Origin: Rhyacichthys aspro
Lineage: Eukaryota > Chordata > Actinopteri > Gobiiformes > Rhyacichthyidae
Direction of reading: 5' to 3'
NCBI GenBank assembly: GCA_036850595.1
Contig: CM072158.1
Coordinates: forward strand, 10,369,422 to 10,433,421
Length of the DNA stretch: 64,000 nucleotides
A model generated the notes under the pieces. It worked only from the letters and a program-made list of their open reading frames with translations, was not told the origin of the DNA and searched no databases. The stretch's first letter is position 1. Each line of letters begins with the position of its first letter. Shown here one piece after another: positions 1-8,826 of the stretch. Both the position numbers and the translations under genes were made by a program.

Positions 1-456
1 ACTTTTTCCAAATGCCATAATCTGTTACTGTCTCTAATCTGTCTACTCAAGAATGATTTTACGTCTAAGTGTGAATCAAATTAGCATGTTAATTAACATA
101 TCCCCTACCCAACAGTTCCCTTTTCCTTTTATCCCCAATAGCTCTTTGTAATGTACTGTCATCTGTTGTTTTCCCTTTTGTTTTCTCCCCACCTATCATT
201 TGTTTTGTGTTTGATGTTACTGCTATATAATACGGGTCTGAACCAACAGGCAGGGTCCAACTTCATTCTCACCGTGACTCTGTCACTGGATGGTTGGAAC
301 TTTCTCTGCCGAGAAATAAAACACTGGCAAGCCTTTATTTCACAAATTCATCGGCGGCCGAGTCATTTTTTGCCATAATACTATGCTGTATTACGTCATA
401 TTCTGACACGGGGGTCACAAGTGTAGTGAAAGAGGGTCCCGGGGTTATTTGAGACC

Positions 457-580
457 ATGGATGACGAGAGATTCATCACGGAAGTCCAAAACCACACAAT
501 TTTATATGATATCTCACATACTATTATAAGGACAACTCCAGAAAAGAGAAGGCATGGAGTAAAATAGCTGGAGCTCTGGG
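457..580 (+). pseudogene. Decayed MADF-domain ORF fragment, probably transposon-derived
   Basis: From the ATG at 457 the frame reads MDDERFITEVQNHTILYDIS and stops at 567. A shift of one frame near 520 continues with YYKDNSREKKAW and SKIAGALG. Together these resemble the first half of a MADF (Myb/SANT-like) domain, whose usual pattern is F-x-E-V-Q-x-H-x-x-L-Y-D followed by YKD and KAW. The second half of the domain is not found downstream. MADF ORFs in fish are often carried by Harbinger/PIF-type transposons, so this is probably a transposon relic rather than a host gene; that origin is inference because no ends or target duplication were identified. Confidence 0.4.
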
Positions 581-737
581 ATATATATAAGGCAGTGTGG
601 CTTTTGTTTACAAGCACCTCTCTCGTTACATGGATGTTATCGCGTGAACTCAACCCTTCAGCGTGAATCCCTGTGGTTTTGTGGTCTCGTGGATGCAGAT
701 TTCCGGACACGTACAGCACACGCACCTCACCCGGTGT

Positions 738-968
738 AAATGGCAGTCCAACCACATTATATGATTGATGAACTGAAACTCTTAGAAAACCCCTAATCTT
801 AATCCCCCACCCCTTTTTTATTTATTAACTTTTTCTATTCTATCTTGTTACCTTTAACAGCCTTTTCTGGCACTTTTCATGCTGCTTTCCAATTTGATAG
901 TGATGCCATAATTGTTGTACATGTTTTGACGCAATAAAAATTATTAATAAAAAAAAAAATGGCAGTCC
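738..968 (+). mobile_element. Short poly(A)-tailed retro-insertion with 12-bp target duplication
   Basis: The 12-base word aaatggcagtcc occurs at 738-749 and again at 957-968. It flanks a 207-bp insert (750-956) that ends in an AATAAA-containing A-rich tail. Direct repeats plus a 3' A tail are the signature of target-primed reverse transcription, such as a 5'-truncated LINE tail or a SINE. No coding sequence or Pol III A/B boxes were recognised, so the class is not assigned. Confidence 0.6.
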
Positions 969-1107
969 GTACGGATTCCGCTCCATATCCGTAACGCAGT
1001 CAGTGTAAATAAGGCGTAAGTCGTTCCCACGTCTTTATAACTCGAGGCCTTGTCTTAATTATATATTTCCTGTCATGTCCTCTCCAGGGCTCCGTAGGGG
1101 TGGGGGT

Positions 1108-1224
1108 GGGGCAACTCAAAAAAACTTATATAGTCAAAAAAATATATGTACATTTTTTTCTGGGGCCTAGTTGCCCCCTAAAAAAAGTTGCCCAAAAAAA
1201 CTTTTTTTTTTTTTGAGTTGCCCC
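1108..1224. repeat. Inverted repeat, 17-bp arms, T/A-rich centre
   Basis: The left arm at 1108-1124 (ggggcaactc followed by seven A) is the exact reverse complement of the right arm at 1208-1224. The centre contains two more degenerate GTTGCCC copies next to A or T runs, so several alternative hairpins can form. It may be a small MITE or a palindromic satellite fragment; no target duplication was identified. Confidence 0.55.
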
Positions 1225-2598
1225 AGAAAAAATAAATAAATCTGAGTTTCCCCCTCAAATTAAAAAAAAAATGTATTGGGCAGCACTTGTTATCTCTTCA
1301 AACAAGCATCAGTGCAGACCAGTATCAGAAAAGTGCATGTGAAATCCCTAAAGCCTCATCTTTTTATGTAAAACTTTTCATCCAGAGATTTTTAGCTGTG
1401 TTTTAGCTGTGTATGCCTCGCGTCCAAATGTCCTCTGAGCTTAGTACGCACAGTTTGTTTGTGCCAAAAATGTCTCCCATTCCTGGTTGCTTATGTCAGG
1501 AAATAAGCCTCAAGCCATTTAAATCATTCCCTGACCATTCAGCCATGCAGATGTGAGCTAATTACATCTTACCCAACTCTAGGACTTTAGAACTTTGGCT
1601 ACACTTCAATCATTTATGTTTTAATAATGTGGGGCTATAATGAACATTAAACAGGTTAAGACATTTTTTTCCAAATTGAAGGATTTGATGGTCTTGTTTA
1701 GGACATAGTAAAATGGCTCATAAATTCCAGGGCATCCCACCTCCTTCTCCTAAAAACTCCATTCACAAAGTTGTAGTAAAAAGAAAGGCTGCACATTGGA
1801 GTGAAACAAAAGGGAGGGTCTAGACTTATTTGTAAAGTCAAGTCTAACTGTGAAATTTTCCTGTCACTGTCTTTCTGCCTGTTTAATGCTTTTAATGTCC
1901 ACTTGGACGACTCACTGTAGCTTTGGGGAACATTATTGTTGAGAGTGCAGTTTTAGAGGGAAAATCATTGCTGCTGTTGCTGCTACACAGCCAGTAAATA
2001 GTGATTCAGATCGGAGTCTATGTAACAGGCTGCACAGAGGACTCATTTTTTCCAACCACTACAGGCTCCACAGCACGACTGCAGCTCGCACTCTCTGCTC
2101 TGTCGCTGGAGGTTCTTTTTAAGGTAAGATAAACTGCATAAATATGTATGATATAATTATAATTATTGGTTAGTATTAGTTAGTATGCACAGGTAAAGTG
2201 AGTTGTTGTAAGAAAGAGCTTATTGTTTCTTTGATCATGTGTTTTAGTGTTGGTTACACTTTTGTGCTGCCTAGCTTGTGTTTTTACACAAATAATATGT
2301 TGTTTGGTCGATAGAATAGTATGCATGAGATAAAGTTAACATTGTTTCTCACACGACGGCTAATCCTTGGGTCAATGAAAAAATACAAAGGATCTGGAAA
2401 GTGTCTCCATGCACTATTCAGTGACTGTCCACTGTTGCCCCAGTGGCTCTTGTTGAATTGGTTAAATGCAAAGAACAAGGGAAACTAAACTTTTAAGTGA
2501 GATGTGTTTAGTAGAATCAATGAACTACTGAGATGAGAGGGTTTTCCCAGTTATAACAGCTGTGTGTGGATCTTTGTCTCTTCCCAGAAACTTGGGAG

Positions 2599-3511
2599 AT
2601 GCTTCAGGGCCAAGAGAGAGGGGCACTGCTCTGCCTGTCCTGCTGCCTGCTGATAGGGGTCTGTTTTTCAGCTGAAGGCACAGGGACTACAAACTCTTTC
2701 ACTGGTTTGTTTCCTGAAGAAGGCTCTGGTGAAGCAGGCTTTGGGGAATGGGGCTCTGGATCGACTTTTCTCCACCTGCTCCATAGTTTTCCAGCTGACA
2801 GTCCCATCACAGCAGAAAGTTCGGGAAAGCCTGCCAACTGCACCCAGCACTTCTGGCTGCCCTCAGCCATCAGTATGTGCTGGGAGAATATAGCAGGACC
2901 CGAGGAATTCGCCAAGTCCCGTCTGCTTGTGCTCCAGAACAGAGCTGCCCTACAGGCTGTGTCCAGCTCCAGTGGAGTGGAGGAGGGAGGGCCCTCATAT
3001 GACCTCCAGGCCAAAGATGAAGTCCAAGGCATCCGCTCAGACCACCAGAGTGCAACAGAAACAATACTGACCATGGAGAAGGTGTTTGTCTCTTTGGAAG
3101 AGAAGAGGAGAGAAGGCAAAGAGCAGGGAGTTCTCACGAGGTGAAGCATTTTAATTTATAAAGACCTATTAACCATTTTGTTTACTTGAAATGTGTTTAA
3201 ATGTTCCAGTTAATTCTAGAAATAGATTAGAGTCAAGTGTTTTCCAACACTGGTTTGTCTTTAGCTTTAGCAAAGTTATAAGAGCATTACCATTGAACAA
3301 TGTTTGAGAGAATAGATTAGGATATGTATTTAGAAGGTACTTTATGCTTACAAACCTGTGTATATTTTACAGCATGAAGGAGCACCTCTTCGACACAAAG
3401 ACTGCCTTAGACAACAGACAAAACATGGCATCCATCCTGGAAAATGACTTTTCTACTCTAGAGCAGACTCTCCTGAACATGCAGCTTCGAATCAACAAGT
3501 TTATCCAATAA
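2599..3511 (+). CDS. Predicted secreted coiled-coil protein, family not recognised
   Basis: Two coding exons are supported: 2599-3140 and 3373-3511, joined in phase 2 (ACG AG|C ATG) to give 226 residues. A non-coding first exon probably ends at about 2124 (donor gtaaga), because acceptor ttcccag lies at 2587, eleven bases before the chosen ATG. The N-terminus MLQGQERGALLCLSCCLLIG followed by VCFSAEG looks like a cleaved signal peptide (about residues 1-25). A Gly/Glu/Ser-rich linker (about 35-55) follows. Next comes a segment with two cysteines (C81, C94) and an N-glycosylation sequon at N80. From about residue 105 to the end the protein is charged and heptad-like, consistent with an amphipathic coiled coil. 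An upstream in-frame ATG at 2566 lies before the acceptor and was not used. I cannot name the family; a secreted oligomeric protein is an inference. The joined frame and splice signals argue for a real gene. Confidence 0.7.
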
Positions 3512-4681
3512 CATTTTCAAAACATGTTTATGTGTTGTTAAATGTTAATATACTGTATGTACACACATGCGCTAAAACAATGTTAAAATAGACACAGAAA
3601 ATGCCTGTGATGCTTTAACTTTAAAAATCACTGACATATTAGGAGGAAAGGAATACATTAAGGTAATAAATACATTAAATGTGATATAATTATTTGCAGT
3701 TCAAACATACTGCATGCGGAGATTTTATAGTCTCAGTGAAAATGTATAGTAAAACCACAAGGCTTTGTAAAACTCATAATAAAACATTTTTTACCGGCTT
3801 CCCACGTGTCATAAAAGCTCTTCTATGTAGGCTGTGTACAAAAAATGAAGTCAGACAGTATCTTTATGATAGTTTAATATCAAAACAAAACTATAAAGGT
3901 GACTTGTTGTTCAATTGTATATACAGTAAAGTTAATATTCACATCTGTTTGTCTGAATGAAATTACATTTGGAAAGCCACTAGAGGCACAGTCAGTTTGT
4001 AGTTACACTTGAAAAAGAAGAGGTATTTATACTTCTCATTAGCTCACAGGTTCAAGTATTCCAATTTATCTAGTTATAAGTCATGCATATGAGGACACAT
4101 TTTATGCAGAAGATGTTTACCCGATCATAGGATAACTCAGGAGCTGAAACATCTGTGCTCCAGCTGTGTGGAATGGACATACACCATGTCTCCATTTTTA
4201 AGAGTCAAGGGAGAACTGTTAAATTGATACAAAAATGCCATTGCTACCACAGCTCTCTGGAGGTAAAACAGGTTAGACAAATGCAGAATTTTTTAAACAT
4301 TAATTTTACTCAGACAACCGAATTTATTTTTGAACAGCAGAGATGAGCATTTTGGAAATTTTAAATAATACCTATAATACCTATAATAATAAGTGTTTTA
4401 AGTTACTTTTAGATTGGGCTCTCTTGAGGATCAGGAGTAACATAGCTGTCCTTTCTGTTACTTCTCAAAAAGAACAGTTGATAGTAAAAAATAGGGAACT
4501 TTAAACGTCATTACTTGATTTTACATTTAATCTTCAGTTTCATGTGATCCTCCTCTCCTAACGCTCTTAAAGAAATTAAAGAATACATTTACGGAACAAT
4601 GAAAGCTCTAGTTACCTCTTCCTTGGAGGCAGCAAAGAGGGACATATGGATATCACATCATTTATATAATACAAATTAAAT
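3512..4681. other. Intergenic stretch between the secreted-protein gene and chrac1
   Basis: It should hold the 3' UTRs of the two convergent genes. The sequence is A+T-rich, and no coding exon, repeat or RNA gene was recognised. A minus-strand ATTAAA (TTTAAT at about 4525) or AATAAA (TTTATT at about 4323) could end the chrac1 transcript. Confidence 0.4.
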
Positions 4682-5850
4682 TTAAAAGTCGCCATCCTCT
4701 TCTTGCATTTGCTCCAAAGACTTTAAATAGTCACGTGCCAAGATCTTCTTTGGGAGGATGTCTGTTGGAGACAATAATATTCATGATAAAACAAAGAATA
4801 AAAATCCCAGTGGGTTTGTCAGGCTGAGAGTGGGTCTTACCTGTGAGGAAGTGAAATGTCTCGTTCTCCTCCGCAGTGTTGGCGAGATCAGTGTACGACA
4901 AAGTGTTGGTGTCTTTCCCAGAGCCATTGTTGAAGGAAGACAAAGCCAGATGCTGCACGAACAGCTCCTGAAACAACAACTCAGGTCAGCCTATTAAGAG
5001 TTACATCTTGGGAAGAAAACTAAGCAACACACATGTCAAATCCACATCTTACACCCAAATAGACTTTTGCACCACATTGGGCTGGCTAAGCACGAGGTTA
5101 TGGAATCTGATGGTGGTGGAGCATGTTTGGCAGGATGTGTTGAACTGCATGGAACTTCCTCATTCTGTCCACACTGATGTAATTCATAACATTTCACATT
5201 AAATTTAGCAGATTGTCATCAATGTTTTCTGACTTTTCATACCAGGGGCCAGCTCAAAGGAAATCTGTCTCTCCATCTCTTAAGGTGCCATCTTGGTGGC
5301 ATAAATAATAAAATTAACTGTTGCTGGTGAGGTCCTCCTTGTGGTTTTAACAAAAATGTGTTGTGTTAACATGCACTTATGTGTCAGTATCCATGCTCTA
5401 ACAACATTATACAACCCCAATACAAGCTTAATAGGTTTTAGTTCTAGGTTTCCCTGTTAAGTCTAACCTTCATATATCAAATATTAAAACAATTCAAATA
5501 TCACAAATTTGATTTACGAGAAAAGAACGTCAATTACCAATACCAGGATTCATATTACTACACATGTCCTTTCCTCACAATGGCTACTGTTTAAGCCGAC
5601 GCTAACTATGAGCTAATCCCTTGTTTTCTGCTGAACACCGGGGTTAGCATTGCTCAATGAACCGGGGATTTAGCACCAAACTGTGGCTTACTGTGGCCTT
5701 GGTCGTAAGGAAAAGAGCCTCCTGGTTGATGCTGGACACGTCGGGAGAGCTCTTCATGATGAGCCTCACTCTGGAAATCGGTAGAGAGATGTTTTTCTGT
5801 TTGCTCGGAGATGGATCATCCTTGTCAGAAGTATTTTGAGACATCTTCAT
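4682..5850 (-). CDS. chrac1: Chromatin accessibility complex protein 1 (CHRAC-15)
   Basis: A histone-fold subunit that pairs with POLE3 in the CHRAC (ACF1-SNF2H) nucleosome-remodelling complex in the nucleus. Minus-strand exons are 5692-5850, 4841-4967 and 4682-4761, with phases 0 and 1 and GT-AG at both introns; together they give 121 residues (human CHRAC1 is about 131). Diagnostic segments are SLPISRVRLIMKSSPDVSSI with NQEALFLTTKAT (first histone-fold helices), SYTDLANTAEENETFHFL, and DILPKKILARDYLKSL. The tail is shorter than in mammals, ending in an acidic EEDGDF. The start is at 5850; an in-frame M at 5844 is an alternative. It is divergent to gatad1 with 931 bp between the two starts, so a shared promoter region is plausible. 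Confidence 0.95.
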
Positions 5851-6781
5851 TAACTCACAGAGCGCCAGTCACTTGTTTTGAACTATGACGCATTTCTTTT
5901 TCTTTTGTACCAATAGACTTTGGCAAACCATCATACAACCACATTACCGCCACCTACTGAATTGGAGCGATAGTGCAGTTGGCGATCTTCGTCAACTCAC
6001 CCTGTTTTATGGAGGTTTCAATCCGAACCTATTTTTAGTCTAGTAGCATATGTTAAATATTGTACATCTCCCAGTATAGTTTAGTTTCTATTAAAAATGC
6101 TCCAACCTCAATTATGGGAAATGTTAATTAAAAATAACACATTCTTGTCATGTGCTTATTTTTTACAGTTTTATTTAATAACACTTAAAATAGTACTTTA
6201 TAAATAATATGGATTAAATTAGACAGCTGAGAAGGCTACTTAAAACTAGTCCACAATTTTGGCAGTAACGAGGGCACCTTTGAGATTATTGATGAAGATT
6301 GTATTGTAATGTGAGCCAATAATAATGGTCCTAACCCAATACTGGGTTAAATATAAAATAAGGCGAGTAGTTAAAAAAATCTAAAAATCTGGCAGTCAAG
6401 TCAAGTGTGAGAAGTCTGCTCTAGTCGATACCACTCGGTCTGGTTTGTTTGTTTTAGTGTCAACCAGACCAGGGATGGCGCTCTAACCATTCACCTTGAA
6501 CCTCAAACCACAGAAGAAGAGAAGCGGCTTGGCATTATCCGCGAAGAAGAAGCTGGCGCTAGAAAAATGGCAGCAACTTGGCCTCACAAATCAACACTCA
6601 TGCTTAATACCTTTTACTGTCATGAATGCTGAAAATAGGAAACCTTTGCGGCAGATTAAGTGTGTTAGTGCTCTGTATACCTCAGTATAGGTCGGTAAAG
6701 GTGCAGTTTAGAGCTAAGCGTTATAGCTCCAGTTCATTGTTTTTATTTTGTTCATTTCATTATTTTCCTCTGAGCACAAAA
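5851..6781. promoter_or_regulatory. Divergent chrac1/gatad1 intergenic region
   Basis: Both neighbouring genes are transcribed away from this 931-bp interval, so it must hold both 5' ends. No canonical TATA box was recognised. An ORF in frame with gatad1 extends up to 6626, but its protein is unlike the conserved family start, so it is treated as 5' UTR. Confidence 0.5.
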
Positions 6782-8089
6782 ATGCCGTTGGGGTTGAAGC
6801 CATGTTGTGCAGTTTGCAAGACAAACTCTTCGTCAATGTGGAAAAAGGGAAACCAAGGTGAAATCCTTTGCAATAATTGCACAGGAAAAAGCAGTAGTAG
6901 CGGGGCATTAGGACCTTCCCTGTCCTCCACCACACAGCCCAGCAATGGCGGAGGCAAGCAGGTTTGCACTCACAATTCTGCATTTCAGTGGATTATGTTT
7001 TGAGTATTACCCAAAAAATGAATATGTTTTTACTGCAGCTAAAACATTCGCGTTTTGTCTGTAGTCAAAGCAGGAGATTCACAGGAGATCTGCACGGCTA
7101 AGAAGTACAAAGTACAAAGCTCCTGCGTCTGAGAAGAAGGTGTCAACAAAAGGAAAAGGGAGAAGACACATATTTAAATTAAAAAATGTAATTCACACAG
7201 TCTACAAAGCAGGTGGCAGCTTATTTTCTATGGAACTACTTTGTCTCACTCAAATTTATTTTTCTCAGCCAATCAAAGCGCCAGAATCTGTTGCGACATT
7301 CATTACATCCGAGTCTGTGTTCTACAAGGTATGTCTTTTATTTTTAAGGAATTTTAGTCCTTCATAGTAATAAGTTATCTTTGAATTTTGAAACTAATTC
7401 ATGTATTTACCAATTCTTTAGGGAGTGTACTACCAGACAGGAGATGTGATTAAAGTAACAGATGAAGAGGATGGAAAGGCATACTATGCTCAGATCCGAG
7501 GCTTCGTTCAGGATCAGTATTGTGAAAAGAGTGCTGCACTGACGTGGTTAATCCCTACCCAGGCCAGCCCAAAGGATCAGTTTGATCCAGGGACATATAT
7601 TCTTGGTAAGAAAAGAGAAAACATAATCAAAACACATGCACTTTAGTGGCAATCTAGCTGACAAAATGATCACCCACACTCACTACACACATACACAATA
7701 CTCACATAATTAGCTGTGACATGTACCACTAGTTTGTGTTCTATACCACTGTATGTGCATATGAAAATATTTGACTTTATTAAGCCTGAGACCAAAAAAA
7801 GACTTAAAAGTGTTTTTCAGTTACATTGTATATTGTGTTTTTTGGGTATGTGGTTTTACATGTCAGTTTTCCATGGTGAATTGTTAACTTCCCACTAGGT
7901 CCAGAGGAGGATCTTCCCAGAAAAATGGAGTTCTTGGAGTTTGTGTGCCATGCCCCCTCTGAATATTTCAAGTCTAGGAGTTCTCCATTCCCCACCATTC
8001 CCATCCGACCGGAAAAAGGCTACATCTGGACACATATTGGACCCACACCAGCTCTTACAGTCAAAGAGCCTCTCATTGGCAGCAGCTAA
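6782..8089 (+). CDS. gatad1: GATA zinc finger domain-containing protein 1
   Basis: A chromatin-associated reader-complex protein (found with H3K4me3-binding and HDAC complexes; linked to cardiomyopathy in humans). Exons are 6782-6961, 7065-7187, 7269-7328, 7422-7605 and 7899-8089, all with GT-AG junctions, totalling 245 residues (human about 269). A GATA-type C-x2-C-x17-C-x2-C finger is at C9, C12, C30 and C33, within MPLGLKPCCAVCKTN. The Gly/Ser linker is shorter than in mammals. A basic segment (EIHRRSARLR, GKGRRHIFKLKN) follows, then the conserved BAH-like region (GVYYQTGDVIKVTDEEDG; QDQYCEKSAALTWLIP) and the C-terminal HAPSEYFKSRSSPFPTIP. A poly(A) signal AATAAA lies at 8294-8299. Confidence 0.96.
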
Positions 8090-8826
8090 CAGACTGTAGC
8101 ATGAACTGACTCTGCTGAGTTTGAATAGACAAACCTTTTGTACATTAATGTAAAAATGAAGACTGCAAAGACAGTCATTTCTGATGACAGACTTCAGTTT
8201 GTAGTTTGATACAAAGGACAACAAGGATTTCAAACCAAGTGAAATGATGCTGTAGACATAACACTGCATTAGAGATAGACTTTTGTATTTATCAATAAAC
8301 AAAAATTGTCTTATTAAATAGCTCTTCTCTTTTATTTATTTATTCATTTATTTCATTGTTAGTAAATACTTTTTTGTTAAAGACCCTGGAAATCCAATCA
8401 AAATATTAGGTCAAGTTCTTTTAAACTGATACATGATATTTACTTATAACTACATAATCTGCAATATGAAACTATAAATGGATAGATCTGCTTTTACCTA
8501 TTTTTTGTATACCATTGTCTAGATCAAATGTAAGTTATAAACTCATCTCGGGCAAACTTCGTGGACTTTCATATTATACTGGGTTTATCATGTGTGTACC
8601 ATGGTGGGACCTCTATGGGTGTAACTTGAGACTGCAGGACTTTCCCCAAGAAGGAAGTGCTCAGCAGTGTGACATCTTATGGTGCATGCAGCCTCTTGGA
8701 AAACCTATACTACAACTCATCTGAAATTTCCAGTGTGAGAGTCCACTTTTACTGTCTCCCAAGAGGACAGTAAATCTTAATTTATTTATTTTTTGATGAA
8801 CGGGAAGATTTCAAGAAAAAAAAGCT
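8090..8826. other. gatad1 3' UTR and nkd upstream region
   Basis: The gatad1 3' UTR runs to the AATAAA at about 8294. The rest up to the nkd start at 8827 is A+T-rich and contains the nkd 5' end. No further exon was recognised. Confidence 0.5.

Larger units (their letters stand above)
1..2040. other. Repeat-rich flank upstream of the first gene
   Basis: Apart from the MADF relic, the retro-insertion and the inverted repeat listed separately, this stretch is A+T-rich with only short random ORFs. No conserved protein or RNA gene was recognised. Confidence 0.5.

Noticed and set aside
396..755. 119-residue minus-strand ORF
   Set aside because: It overlaps the MADF relic and the retro-insertion boundary and has no recognisable domain.
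2604..3149. 181-residue minus-strand ORF opposite the secreted-protein exon
   Set aside because: An antisense shadow of the plus-strand exon, which has the signal peptide and splice sites.
6626..6781. N-terminal extension of gatad1 from an upstream ATG
   Set aside because: In frame but unlike any GATAD1; the conserved start MPLGLKP is at 6782.
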